Below, in pieces: positions 18,595 to 27,071 of a stretch of 64,000 nucleotides of DNA (positions within the stretch are counted from its first letter, which is position 1; every line of letters starts with the position of its first letter). This stretch comes from Xenorhabdus bovienii SS-2004 (lineage in GTDB: Bacteria; Pseudomonadota; Gammaproteobacteria; Enterobacterales; Enterobacteriaceae), in the NCBI RefSeq assembly GCF_000027225.1, contig NC_013892.1:62001-126000 (forward strand). The letters run 5' to 3'. Made by a program: the position numbers and the translations under genes. The notes beneath the pieces are model-generated. The model had not been told where the DNA came from. It did no database searches and worked only from the letters and a program-made list of their open reading frames with translations.

Positions 18595-19296
18595 TCAGTT
18601 AGGTGGCAGGTCGAACAGCAGGATTTCGCTCTCTTGGCTGGCAATTAATTGAAGATGAGATTCATCCCAGATAGCGATGCCATCGCTGGTGGTCGCTTGA
18701 ACGCCATTGATAGTCACTTCGCCACGAACAACCTGAATCCAGATTTTTCGCGATTTTTCTATATCATACTCGTCTGTTTCGCCGTTTTTCAGTGCCCAAC
18801 GCCATAAAATCATATTCTGAAATACTTTTAACGAGTCATCGCGAGTATCGGGCGAAAGGATTAACTGGCGACCTTTGGCAGAATCAAAGCAGCGTTGCTC
18901 GTAGCGCGGTGGCAGGTCATTTTTTTCCGGCATGATCCAGATTTGGTACAGGTGAAGTTTGCTACTATCATGCGGATTATACTCAGAGTGACGGATACCG
19001 GTTCCTGCGCTCATAATCTGGAACTCTCCGGCGGAAATTTGCCCCTGATTTCCCATACTGTCCCGATGCTCGACTGTACCGGAAAGCACATAGGTCAGGA
19101 TTTCCATATTCTTGTGAGGATGCATGCCAAACCCTTGTCCGGCATCAATTACATCTTCGTTAATCACCCTAAGGGCAGAGAATCCCATGAAATTGGCGTC
19201 ATAATAGTCAGCAAATGAAAACGTATGCCAGCTGTCCAACCAGCCGTGATTGGCGTGACCTCTTTCTGAAGCTTTACGTAAGTAGATCATTTTCAA
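18595..19296 (-). CDS. yhhW: Pirin-family quercetinase YhhW
   Basis: Bicupin metalloprotein; the E. coli homologue cleaves quercetin in vitro, with unclear physiological role. 233 residues. Metal ligands are visible in the N-terminal cupin: GFGMHPHKNMEILTYVLSG and the glutamate in GTVEHRDSMG; the pirin signature SAGTGIRHSEYNP follows. Its gene start faces the ryhB locus, an association also found in E. coli, where ryhB lies near yhhW-yhhX. Confidence 0.93.
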   Translation of the reverse strand: MKMIYLRKASERGHANHGWLDSWHTFSFADYYDANFMGFSALRVINEDVIDAGQGFGMHPHKNMEILTYVLSGTVEHRDSMGNQGQISAGEFQIMSAGTGIRHSEYNPHDSSKLHLYQIWIMPEKNDLPPRYEQRCFDSAKGRQLILSPDTRDDSLKVFQNMILWRWALKNGETDEYDIEKSRKIWIQVVRGEVTINGVQATTSDGIAIWDESHLQLIASQESEILLFDLPPN

Positions 19297-19411
19297 AATC
19301 CCTCAATGTTTTTTGTAGTCTAATTGAAGGCTTGAAATATAAAAGATTGTAAATTTAATCTTAAAATTCAAAATTTTTGAATAGTAGCTGTAGCTAAGTT
19401 GAGTTAAGTAT

Positions 19412-19508
19412 AAAAAAAAGCCAACATTCAAGTTGGCTATAAAAATAAACACTGGAAGCAATGTGAGCAATGTCGTACTTTCATATGACCCTGAAGGTGG
19501 TGCACTGA
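19412..19508 (-). ncRNA. ryhB: Small regulatory RNA RyhB
   Basis: Fur-repressed, Hfq-dependent sRNA that down-regulates iron-using proteins (sodB, sdh, fum and others) when iron is scarce. On the minus strand the conserved core GACATTGCTCACATTGCTTC (about 19451-19470) is present. It ends in a hairpin AGCCAAC/GTTGGCT with a run of eight T (19412-19438). A Fur-box-like palindrome sits just upstream (19522-19540). Location beside yhhW matches E. coli. The 5' end is estimated from the E. coli length (about 90 nt); it could differ by several bases. Confidence 0.92.
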
Positions 19509-19521
19509 AAGTAATAGTAAT

Positions 19522-19540
19522 GATAATCGTTCTTATTATC
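19522..19540 (-). promoter_or_regulatory. Fur box at the ryhB promoter
   Basis: GATAATCGTTCTTATTATC is a 19-bp palindromic match (GATAAT/ATTATC arms) to the Fur operator, about 14 bp upstream of the estimated ryhB start. Implies iron-dependent repression of the sRNA. Confidence 0.85.
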
Positions 19541-19790
19541 GTTTGTAAAGTGTTTTTTTAACCAAATTTAGAGGTATAGCTAAAAAGTCGATCTTTACAC
19601 GGGATCGCCGGTAAAGTGTACTGATTATGAAAACAACATCGTCCTGACAACTGAGCCAGGGTAACAAACCAGTGCCGTAAAATACCCTGCATCAGATAAC
19701 TGCCAGAGAGGTCACATCCAACTATTGCGGAAATGGTAACCATCTATAAGCAATTGTGGAATTAATGACTGATTTATTGGAGAAAAGGCC

Positions 19791-19892
19791 ATGAATATCG
19801 TAGGACGTTTTATTAACGGCAATGTTACTGATATCCATTCATGCTTACAGGATATTTATTCACGCAACGCTGGCCATCCGCTAGCCCCTTGA
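19791..19892 (+). CDS. 33-residue hypothetical peptide
   Basis: ATG at 19791 follows GGAGAAAAGGCC, a good ribosome site, and reads MNIVGRFINGNVTDIHSC to a TGA. No family recognised. It lies between ryhB and hcp and may be the 5' stub of a lost gene rather than a working peptide. Confidence 0.3.
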   Translation: MNIVGRFINGNVTDIHSCLQDIYSRNAGHPLAP

Positions 19893-19922
19893 CGTATCTA
19901 TTGCAATTTTTTTAATATGTTA

Positions 19923-19946
19923 ACGTAATTTTTATTTAAATTACGT
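19923..19946. promoter_or_regulatory. Inverted repeat upstream of hcp
   Basis: Perfect 9-bp arms ACGTAATTT / AAATTACGT separated by 6 bp, about 43 bp before the hcp start codon. The position suits an operator over the hcp promoter, but the regulator is unknown. Confidence 0.4.
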
Positions 19947-19988
19947 AAGAAACCACATTATTTAAACATAACTAAGATGGAACTCTGT

Positions 19989-20468
19989 ATGTCATACATG
20001 ATATATCTAACATTAAATGGTAAGAAGCAGGGCTTAATATCAGCAGGGTGTTCAACGCTTGATTCTATAGGAAATCGGTATCAAAAAGGGCACGAAGATC
20101 AAATACAGGTACTCAGCCTGAATCATGCAATTTCACGCCAGCAGAACGTGAGTCACCAGCCAATACAGTTCATCAAACCAATTGACAAGTCATCACCACT
20201 ACTGGCAATGGCAATAGACTCCAATGAATCACTGAATGGCGGTTTTATTTTTTATAGAACAAGCCAAACAGGGCAATTAGAATTATTCTACGAAGTAAAA
20301 ATTACGGAAGCCACTATCACAGATATCTCCTGTGTATACCCACATTCTATAAATGATCACGATATGATGCCATATGAAAAAGTTACATTAAACTATAAAT
20401 CTATATCATGGAATCATATAACGGCAGGTACATCTGCCTATATACCCGTCGTCATTGAAGATGCTTGA
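19989..20468 (+). CDS. hcp: Type VI secretion Hcp-family protein with IS-derived C-terminus
   Basis: Hcp forms hexameric rings of the T6SS inner tube and carries or chaperones effectors. I choose the ATG at 19989 (MSYMIYLTLNGKKQGLISAG); an ATG four codons earlier is also in frame. Family landmarks: GCSTLDSIGNRYQKGHEDQI, NHQP-type SHQPIQFIKPIDKSSPLL, and TDISCVYPHSINDHD. The natural ending (...AGTSAYSIWEDRVL) is interrupted after TSAY by IS630 copy 2. The present frame instead ends IPVVIEDA, encoded by the left end of the IS. The lost tail SIWEDRVL plus stop is still readable directly after the IS. Core fold retained; activity uncertain. No other T6SS structural genes are in the window, so this is an orphan hcp. 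Confidence 0.85.
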   Translation: MSYMIYLTLNGKKQGLISAGCSTLDSIGNRYQKGHEDQIQVLSLNHAISRQQNVSHQPIQFIKPIDKSSPLLAMAIDSNESLNGGFIFYRTSQTGQLELFYEVKITEATITDISCVYPHSINDHDMMPYEKVTLNYKSISWNHITAGTSAYIPVVIEDA

Positions 20469-21545
20469 TTTTTCATTTGTATCAGATCATGATTGCGCCC
20501 ATGAAAATTAATCTAACAGATGCCCAAAAAGACGCCCTCGAATTGATGCATGATACGACTCGCGATGGACGAGTACGTGACCGCATCAAGGCCGTGCTTT
20601 TGGCCTCAGAAGGCTGGACTGCCCAGATGATTGCTCAGGCTTTGCGGATCCATGAAAGTACGGTGAGCCGCCATCTGAAAGATTACTTCTCTGAGGAAAA
20701 ACTCGCCCCTGAAAATGGGGGCTCTGAAAGCCGTTTGTCTGCCGAACAAACAACAGAATTAGTTGAGTATCTGATGGCAAATTTGATGCACACTACCGCA
20801 CAAATTGTGGCCTATGTTCGGGCACGATGGCAGGTGACTTTCACTGTCGCAGGAATGACGAAATGGCTTCACCGTCAAGGTTTCAGCTACAAGAAGCCAA
20901 TGGGTGCTCCGCATAAATTTGATGCGGATAAACAGCAACAGTTTATTGAAACCTACAACGCGCTGAAAGAAGAATGTGGCCAGAATGCGCCTATTTTATT
21001 TATTGATGCGGTTCACCCGACCCTGTCCACAAAATTAAGTTATGGCTGGATGAAGAGCGGGCGGAAGCACGTCAAAGTGGTTGAAACCACAGGCAGTCGT
21101 ACTCGACTCAACATCATGGGTGCCCTTAATTTACAACGGATTGAAGAGACTATTGTTCGTGAATATCCGACGATTAACGCGAAAAATGTCGTCCTTTTTT
21201 TCGGCTCAATCCGGGAAACCTATCCACTTTCGCAAAAAATCCACATTATTCTGGATGGTGCGGGTTATCACCGTTCCGGAGTCGTCCAATTTTTTGCCGA
21301 GGTTTTGAATATTGAGTTGCACTACCTGCCGCCTTACAGCCCTAATCTCAACCCGATTGAGCGATTATGGAAGTATGTGAATGAGCAGGTACGAAACAAT
21401 GTCTATTTTCCGGATACCAAAACATTCCGTGAAACGCTGCGCCACTTTTTTCATGTCACATTGCCAGAAAAAGCGAAAGAACTCACCACTCGGTTGACTG
21501 ATAACTTCCAGATTTTAAAACCCGCATCTTCAAGTTAATTGCGTA
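20443..21545 (+). mobile_element. IS630-family insertion sequence, copy 2
   Basis: Same 1103-bp element as at 10771, flanked by TA at 20441-20442 and 21546-21547. Inserted in the last codons of hcp, in the same orientation as that gene. Confidence 0.95.
20489..21538 (+). CDS. IS630-family transposase, copy 2
   Basis: Protein identical to the copy at 10817-11866 (DDE motifs FIDAVHP, ILDGAGYH, NPIERLWK). The upstream TTG-started frame (20465) overlaps the new hcp stop, so hcp transcription may read into the transposase. Confidence 0.95.
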   Translation: MIAPMKINLTDAQKDALELMHDTTRDGRVRDRIKAVLLASEGWTAQMIAQALRIHESTVSRHLKDYFSEEKLAPENGGSESRLSAEQTTELVEYLMANLMHTTAQIVAYVRARWQVTFTVAGMTKWLHRQGFSYKKPMGAPHKFDADKQQQFIETYNALKEECGQNAPILFIDAVHPTLSTKLSYGWMKSGRKHVKVVETTGSRTRLNIMGALNLQRIEETIVREYPTINAKNVVLFFGSIRETYPLSQKIHIILDGAGYHRSGVVQFFAEVLNIELHYLPPYSPNLNPIERLWKYVNEQVRNNVYFPDTKTFRETLRHFFHVTLPEKAKELTTRLTDNFQILKPASSS

Positions 21546-21578
21546 TAGTATATGGGAAGACAGAGTATTGTAAAAAAC

Positions 21579-21610
21579 AAACTAAGCATATGTAACCATA
21601 TGCTTAGTTT
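21579..21610. terminator. Terminator of the hcp unit, likely bidirectional
   Basis: Perfect 14-bp stem AAACTAAGCATATG/CATATGCTTAGTTT with TAAC loop, flanked by A and T runs. It sits after the displaced hcp stop and faces the minus-strand gene at 21618. Confidence 0.85.
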
Positions 21611-21617
21611 TATATTT

Positions 21618-21986
21618 TTAATTACACACCTTCATATTTTTGACATATTTATTAGGTGCAATTAAAGAAGTTTTTTCACATTTAATATAACCAGATTTTT
21701 TCAATTTATGATCAGCATATATAGATACAGGAAAACTAGCCACGATAGATAATATAAAAATCAACACGCATAAATTCAAAAAAAAACCATAAAATGGCGA
21801 TGGTTTATTTAATAAACAATTTTTTATTGCCAAACCAAACATATAGTAAACTATTGGCAAGCCAAAACATGCAAAAAACACCCTCCAAGAAAAATATATT
21901 ATGTCATTCATGTTAATGAATGACATGAAGTCCCTCCAAGAAAAATATAAAAACAATGTTGTAATAAATAAGAAAATAATTGACAT
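21618..21986 (-). CDS. DUF1240-like small membrane protein
   Basis: 122 residues with three hydrophobic segments (about 1-16, 28-50, 68-90) and a cysteine-containing tail YADHKLKKSGYIKCEKTSLI to APNKYVKNMKVCN. The tail resembles the DUF1240 family I recall from Photorhabdus, Xenorhabdus and Yersinia. Position beside hcp suggests an immunity-type role, which is inference only. ATG at 21986 is the only canonical start; the ribosome site is weak and the gene is very AT-rich, consistent with transfer. It lies convergent to hcp across a shared terminator. Confidence 0.6.
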   Translation of the reverse strand: MSIIFLFITTLFLYFSWRDFMSFINMNDIIYFSWRVFFACFGLPIVYYMFGLAIKNCLLNKPSPFYGFFLNLCVLIFILSIVASFPVSIYADHKLKKSGYIKCEKTSLIAPNKYVKNMKVCN

Positions 21987-22049
21987 TACTACACAAAAAA
22001 TTCTATTTGGTAGAGTTATGTGAATTTTATTTTTTTTATTAATAATATT

Positions 22050-22223
22050 TTACCTATAAAAAATTGGAGGTCTTGGCATATTATATTTTGGGTTTGCTAA
22101 GTGCTCCCGAAACCTTTTTTTTGCTTCTTCATTTCTCAATGCTTCTATGAGTTTCTCACTTACTTGATATTTATCATCAAGATAATATAATACACCGGCT
22201 ACAACTAAACCAAAAACAATCAA
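22050..22223 (-). pseudogene. Remnant encoding a 57-residue C-terminal fragment
   Basis: Open frame from just after a stop, with only a TTG as possible start. It reads a hydrophobic stretch (IVFGLVVAGVLYYL), then DDKYQVSEKLIEALRNEE and KYNMPRPPIFYR before the stop. No family recognised. Lack of a start and position among hcp-linked debris suggest the tail of a lost gene. Confidence 0.35.
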
Positions 22224-22236
22224 TTATGATATAAGT

Positions 22237-22410
22237 TTATAATTTCAATGTTTCTAATTCTAATGATAAGACTCTGCCATCAGAAACACGCATATTCACC
22301 CCATCTGTCTGAGTTGATGACAATAGTTGAAAACAAAACATCATCATCACAGCCAGCTTATCCTCTGATTTCACCGGACTATTGATCAATAAGTTACTTA
22401 TTTTCTGCAT
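22237..22410 (-). CDS. Hypothetical 57-residue protein
   Basis: ATG at 22410 is preceded by GAGAGAG about 8 bp upstream. The product starts MQKISNLLINSPVKSEDKLA and ends SDGRVLSLELETLKL. No family recognised; residue composition looks coding. It ends 14 bp before the next remnant on the same strand. Confidence 0.4.
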   Translation of the reverse strand: MQKISNLLINSPVKSEDKLAVMMMFCFQLLSSTQTDGVNMRVSDGRVLSLELETLKL

Positions 22411-23140
22411 CAATTATTCTCTCTCATCCATACGACATCTCCTATCATGAATTAACAATTAGAATATAACATCTTTATATAAAAAATAGCCATATCAATC
22501 ATATAACAATTAACCCTTTAAAAAAGCACAAAATCATGCATTACTCCTCCATAAGGAACAATTGTAATTTTAAATATTTTTAATTTTATCTATCGAAAAT
22601 TACATAAATAAGTAACTCATACGATTAACCTCATATTATTGATTTTATTCAATCCGTTAGGAAGTCTGTGGAAAAACTGACAAGTTTGATAAGTTTGAGA
22701 TATTAGTGGTTTATCTTAACGTCTATAACTATTTGATAATTAACTTAGAACAGCACTTTTGATAGATTTTTTCCAACATAACCAAAATAGTATACTTTTT
22801 TATAAATATAATTAAGTAACTTATTGAGGTTTTAGTAACTTTACATTTTTGTCAATTTTTCCACTGGACCCCATCCAGCGAACTGGAAACCCCATTTAAT
22901 GTTCAATTCCCGCTGAAACTGTATGGGGACATGGGTCTGTCAGGAGCCGGATGCGGTAGCTCTGCAAGTCCGGATTTCATCGATAGCCTAGACACACACG
23001 CTGTTCAGTTTGTTCGTACTATCCAGTCCGTCAAATATAAGATCCTCGATCTTGCTCACAGATCTACATATTTTTCCTGATGGAAATGCAGAAAGTTACA
23101 TGTATGTATATGAATGACTTCTTTATTTTACATTTTTGCT
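22411..23140. other. AT-rich accessory spacer with a decayed coding fragment
   Basis: Mostly AT-rich DNA without genes. From about 22862 to 23081 a plus-strand frame without start reads ETPFNVQFPLKLYGDMGLSG and later THAVQFVRTIQSVKYKILDL up to a TGA. It is notably higher in GC than its surroundings and looks like a decayed gene fragment that I cannot name. Confidence 0.4.
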
Positions 23141-23146
23141 ACAAGT

Positions 23147-23175
23147 TTGACGAAAATGCAACTATTAAATATATT
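23147..23175 (+). promoter_or_regulatory. Sigma-70-type promoter of the amine catabolic cluster
   Basis: TTGACG (23147-23152), 17-bp spacer, TATATT (23170-23175), placed 45 bp before the first ATG of the cluster. A GGGGG ribosome site lies at the ATG. Confidence 0.65.
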
Positions 23176-23220
23176 AAATCATAGGTTATATTTTATGCAT
23201 TCAATCCATCGGGGGTAAGC

Positions 23221-24651
23221 ATGCCGGTACCAACGTTTAAGCATTTCATTAATGGTCAGTATATTGAGTCTCAAGGTTCCGAGTATTTTGATCTGGTCAG
23301 CCCGGTCACTGGTAAAGCTTATGCGCGTTCTCCTAACGCGACTGTAGCGGATGTTGATGATGCTTATGCATCGGCTAAAGAGGCATTTAAAATATGGGGA
23401 CGCAGTACACCCTCTGCACGTCAGCAGGCGTTACTAGCGCTGGCTGATACGGTGGAAAAAAACGCTGAACGTCTGATTGAGTCGCAAAGCCGTAATACAG
23501 GGCAGCTTAAGCACCTGATTGCCTCCGAGGAGATTGCGACGTCGGTGGATCATATCCGCTTCTTCGCCGGTGCAGCTCGTTTTCTGGAAGGCAAGGCTAC
23601 AGCGGAATATCTTTCTGGTATGACTAGCAGTATCCGGCGTGAACCGCTGGGCGTGGTAGGGCAGGTTACTCCATGGAACTATCCGTTGATGATGGCGGTG
23701 TGGAAGATAGCTCCTGCTCTGGCAGCAGGTAATACCGTGGTGCTTAAACCGAGCGATACTACGCCGGAAAGTACTCTGTTGCTGGCTGAACTGTCCGCTC
23801 CGTTCTTCCCTGCCGGCACTTTCAACGTGGTGCTGGGTAATGCCAGCGCAGGTTCTCTGGTCGTTTCACACAAAACGCCGGCTATGGTTTCCATCACCGG
23901 TTCCGTACGTGCCGGTTTGCAGGTTGCGTCTTCGGCGGCAGCTAATCTCACCAGAGCGCATCTGGAGCTGGGTGGCAAAGCGCCGGTGGTTATTTTTGCC
24001 GATGCGGATATAGACAAAGCCGTGGGAACCATTGTTACCGCAGGGTATTTCAACGCCGGTCAGGACTGCACGGCAGCTTCACGTGTGCTGGTGCATGAAT
24101 CTGTTTACGATATTTTCGTCACTAAACTGGTGGCGGCAGCTAAAGCTACCCGTTTTGGCGATCCAGAAGATAAAGAGGCGCTGTATGGGCCGCTTAATAA
24201 TGTTCGCCAGTTGGAGCAGGTCACAGGGTTCCTTGCACGTCTGCCCGCTCATGCCCGTATCGAAACAGGAGGTCGTCAGGCTGATCGTTCGGGATATTAC
24301 TTTGAACCTACGGTGATTACTGGTCTGGAGCAAGAAGATGAAATGATTCAGACCGAAATTTTTGGCCCTGTTATCACAGTACAGAAGTTTCTAACAGAAC
24401 AGGATGCTATCGAGAAAGCTAACGATGTGAAATACGGACTGGCCTCCAGTGTCTGGACCCGCGACCATGGTCGCGCGTTGCGCCTGTCTCGTGAGCTTGA
24501 CTTTGGAACAGTCTGGATTAACACCCATATTCCTCTTACGGCAGAAGCACCCCATGGCGGCTTCAAGAACTCTGGATACGGTAAAGATCTGTCGGCTTAT
24601 GGTTTCGATGAATATACGCGTATCAAACACGTGATGAGTTCCAACGACTAA
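23221..24651 (+). CDS. Aldehyde dehydrogenase, aminobutyraldehyde/betaine-aldehyde type
   Basis: NAD(P)-dependent oxidation of an aldehyde, most likely an amino-aldehyde. 476 residues; closest remembered relative is E. coli PatD/YdcW (4-aminobutyraldehyde dehydrogenase, 474). Landmarks: GVVGQVTPWNYPLMMAVWK, VVLKPSDTTPEST, the catalytic glutamate in HLELGGKAPV, the catalytic cysteine in GYFNAGQDCTAASR, and EIFGPVITVQ. First gene of a co-directional seven-gene cluster with a GabT-like aminotransferase and an FAD amine oxidase, fitting amine to amino-aldehyde to amino acid to semialdehyde. Exact substrate not determinable from sequence. GC content is visibly higher than in flanking DNA. Confidence 0.88.
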   Translation: MPVPTFKHFINGQYIESQGSEYFDLVSPVTGKAYARSPNATVADVDDAYASAKEAFKIWGRSTPSARQQALLALADTVEKNAERLIESQSRNTGQLKHLIASEEIATSVDHIRFFAGAARFLEGKATAEYLSGMTSSIRREPLGVVGQVTPWNYPLMMAVWKIAPALAAGNTVVLKPSDTTPESTLLLAELSAPFFPAGTFNVVLGNASAGSLVVSHKTPAMVSITGSVRAGLQVASSAAANLTRAHLELGGKAPVVIFADADIDKAVGTIVTAGYFNAGQDCTAASRVLVHESVYDIFVTKLVAAAKATRFGDPEDKEALYGPLNNVRQLEQVTGFLARLPAHARIETGGRQADRSGYYFEPTVITGLEQEDEMIQTEIFGPVITVQKFLTEQDAIEKANDVKYGLASSVWTRDHGRALRLSRELDFGTVWINTHIPLTAEAPHGGFKNSGYGKDLSAYGFDEYTRIKHVMSSND

Positions 24652-24666
24652 TACAGGGTACCCATA

Positions 24667-25440
24667 ATGGTTCAAAATAGATCTTCACGTGACTTGGTAT
24701 CGCGTGCGCACCACGAGCTGTTTACTGATCGTGATGTGAGGGCGCTTGAACGTTATTTTGCGCCAAATTTCATCGAACATTCTCCGTTGGTTAAAGAGGG
24801 GTTCGCCGGATTGCGTGAGCGGGTTCAGGCACATCCTGAACTGCACCATGAAATGTATCGCGTACTACAGGATGGTGACTTAGTTGCTATTCACGGCCGT
24901 TTTACGGGATTAGATGAGCAGCCGTTGGTCGGTTTCGATCTGTACCGGGTTGCCGATGGTTTAATTGTGGAGCACTGGGACGGCTTAGTGCCGCAGTCCG
25001 CGCCCAACACCAGTGGCCGAACTCAGTTAGACGGCCCGACTGAAACGGGCTATAGCCATGACAGAGAGAAGAACCGCGAGCTGGTGGTTAACTTTTTCAC
25101 CCGTACCCTGATCGAAGAACACTATGATGAGTTTGGAAACTACACCAATGGTGAAGAGTTTCGTCAACACAGCCCGGATATTCCTGATGGTACGGTTGCG
25201 GTCATTGAGTTTCTTAAGCAACTCAAGGATGAAGGGCAGGGCCTGCATTATGCCAAAATCCACCATACAGTCGCCGACGGGCAGTTTGTTCTGAGCCACT
25301 CGGAGGGAAGTATTGCCGGAGTACGTCACAGCTACTTTGAGCTATGGCGCATTGAGAACGGCAAAGTGGCTGAGCTTTGGGATGCTATCACACCGGTACC
25401 GGAGGATGCGCAAGCGCTGCATCGCCACGGTATGTTTTAA
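24667..25440 (+). CDS. Tandem NTF2/SnoaL-like domain protein
   Basis: 257 residues made of two similar SnoaL-like halves. Half one (about 8-120) has HHELFTDRDVRALERYFAPN and ends GLIVEHWDGLVPQ; half two (about 135-250) ends KVAELWDAITPVPED. Such alpha+beta-barrel domains bind small hydrophobic molecules or act as isomerases or hydrolases; activity here is unknown. It starts 15 bp after the dehydrogenase stop, so it is translated in the same unit and probably handles an intermediate of that pathway. Confidence 0.8.
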   Translation: MVQNRSSRDLVSRAHHELFTDRDVRALERYFAPNFIEHSPLVKEGFAGLRERVQAHPELHHEMYRVLQDGDLVAIHGRFTGLDEQPLVGFDLYRVADGLIVEHWDGLVPQSAPNTSGRTQLDGPTETGYSHDREKNRELVVNFFTRTLIEEHYDEFGNYTNGEEFRQHSPDIPDGTVAVIEFLKQLKDEGQGLHYAKIHHTVADGQFVLSHSEGSIAGVRHSYFELWRIENGKVAELWDAITPVPEDAQALHRHGMF

Positions 25441-25493
25441 CGTTGTTTGCCGACAGGCTGAAATCCGATGCTATTTCAATCAGGAATTAGAGA

Positions 25494-26249
25494 ATGACGG
25501 ATTATTCCATCATCTATGCACCGCTCGATCAGGCTACCCGGACTGAACAGGTTGTCGAACGTTTAAGTAACGCAATCATCTCCGGGATATTACAGACTGA
25601 TGCACAGCTGCCTAACGAAAATGAACTGTCGCGGTTGTTAGGTGTGTCACCGGTAACTGTTCGTGACGCCCTGAATACGCTGCGCGCCAGACAGTTGATC
25701 GATACTCGGCGCGGACGTCATGGTGGTAGTTTTGTATGTCAGGTTCCTGTTGAGGCAATGCGGAAATACCATCCGTTGCGGCTGATGGCTTCAGGTGAAC
25801 TGGCGGATTTCAGTGAATTTCACTGTGCCGTGATCGGCCACAGCGCGAGGCTTGCGGCTCAACGTTCAACGCAGGGTGAACTGAGAAAGCTTGAGCAACT
25901 GATCGACAGCTTTGCGGCCGCGACACAACCGGATGCCCGTATTCAGACAGATATGCGCTGTCTGTTAACGCTGGCATCCCAGTCACAGTCGGCTAGGCTT
26001 GCCAATCAGGAGCTGGAGATTCAGGCCGAATGGACGCCTTTGATGGGGCTTCTGTACCAAGAGGCTGCCGTTCACAGCGAGGTTGTCGCCGCCTGGCGTA
26101 CACTCTTGGCTGCGCTGTATCAGGGTGATGATCTGGCCTGTTACCAGTTGGCGCAGAAGATGATTACTCAAATTACTGACCACCTGCTTGAATGCAAATT
26201 GCGTGTGGATACTGATGCGCCATTCTTGCAGAGATCTGATCGCGAGTAA
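25494..26249 (+). CDS. GntR-family (FadR-like) transcriptional regulator
   Basis: 251 residues. The N-terminal winged helix (about 15-80) shows EQVVERLSNAIISGILQTDA, LPNENELSRLLGVSPVTVRD and RRGRHGGSFV. An all-helical FCD-type ligand domain follows. Probably the local regulator of the catabolic cluster, responding to its substrate or an intermediate. The downstream soluble Cache-like protein may be its partner. Embedded within the operon, so probably autoregulated. Confidence 0.88.
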   Translation: MTDYSIIYAPLDQATRTEQVVERLSNAIISGILQTDAQLPNENELSRLLGVSPVTVRDALNTLRARQLIDTRRGRHGGSFVCQVPVEAMRKYHPLRLMASGELADFSEFHCAVIGHSARLAAQRSTQGELRKLEQLIDSFAAATQPDARIQTDMRCLLTLASQSQSARLANQELEIQAEWTPLMGLLYQEAAVHSEVVAAWRTLLAALYQGDDLACYQLAQKMITQITDHLLECKLRVDTDAPFLQRSDRE

Positions 26250-26285
26250 CACGGCTGCATTCATCCCAGGAGAGGGGGAAGGCAT

Positions 26286-27035
26286 ATGTACAACGATATA
26301 CACGTAGAACGGGCCAGGAGCATCCTGAACGATATTCTGGTCACGGCGCAGCAGGCCACCGCAGCTCTAGCGGATAAGACAGCGCGTATTTTATTGGAAC
26401 TGCCGTTATGTCATACGGTAGGTGTCCGCTTGGCGCGGGAGCAACGCGGCGCATTGCAAAAACATATCCACGATGTACTGCGTAATAACGTCTGGTGTAA
26501 CGGGGCGGGATTTGCCAGTTATGCAGTCCCGAAGACGGTTGGGAAGGAGGGATACTGGACGCTGGAGTGGTGGCGTCAGGAAGGGGATACCATTCAATAT
26601 GCGCCACTGGAACACAATCAGGAGCAGCGCAGGCGCCTGGATTTCCGGTTGTTTGAGTGGTTCAGGCAGCCGGCCAACTGTCATCTTCCCGTCATTGACG
26701 GCCCCTATGTGGATTATGTCTGTAACGGTGCCTACACAATTACGATAGCCCATCCGGTGCTTATCGGTGAGGAATTTGCCGGTGTTGCGGCGGTGGATAT
26801 GCTGGTCTCGACGCTGGATCGGTTACTTCTGCCGGCTCTGGGCGCTATCGGTAAGCCAGCATTGATTATTAATGACGATGCGCGTGTCGTGACCTCGACA
26901 GTGCCGGGAGTGCGTTCAGGTTCGCTATTGAAGAGCCAAGGCGTTAACCGGTCGGTCGATGGTGAAGTCCCTTCACTGCGTCTGGTAATTTTGCCGTCAT
27001 CACACACTGAATCACACAGGGCATTTGTCTGCTGA
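26286..27035 (+). CDS. Soluble Cache/PDC-like sensor domain protein
   Basis: 249 residues. The central part (VWCNGAGFASYAVP, KEGYWTLEWWRQEGD, GPYVDYVCNGAYTITIAHPV, FAGVAAVDMLVSTLD) has the look of a dCache/PDC small-molecule-binding domain: WxxEWW, YVDY and GVAAVD elements. Unlike normal Cache proteins it has no signal peptide, membrane helix or output domain, so it should be cytoplasmic. Gene order directly after the GntR regulator suggests they work together, possibly as co-sensor. Functional role is inference. Confidence 0.65.
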   Translation: MYNDIHVERARSILNDILVTAQQATAALADKTARILLELPLCHTVGVRLAREQRGALQKHIHDVLRNNVWCNGAGFASYAVPKTVGKEGYWTLEWWRQEGDTIQYAPLEHNQEQRRRLDFRLFEWFRQPANCHLPVIDGPYVDYVCNGAYTITIAHPVLIGEEFAGVAAVDMLVSTLDRLLLPALGAIGKPALIINDDARVVTSTVPGVRSGSLLKSQGVNRSVDGEVPSLRLVILPSSHTESHRAFVC

Positions 27036-27071
27036 AACCCACTTATTCAGATTGCTCAGGAGTTTTTATTT

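Noticed and set aside
19558..19743. 61-codon minus-strand frame upstream of ryhB
   Set aside because: The minus-strand terminator at 19412-19438 belongs to ryhB; the frame has no ribosome site or similarity.
10771..21545. Composite transposon formed by IS630 copies 1 and 2
   Set aside because: The enclosed genes are normal enteric backbone in conserved order, so the copies inserted independently.
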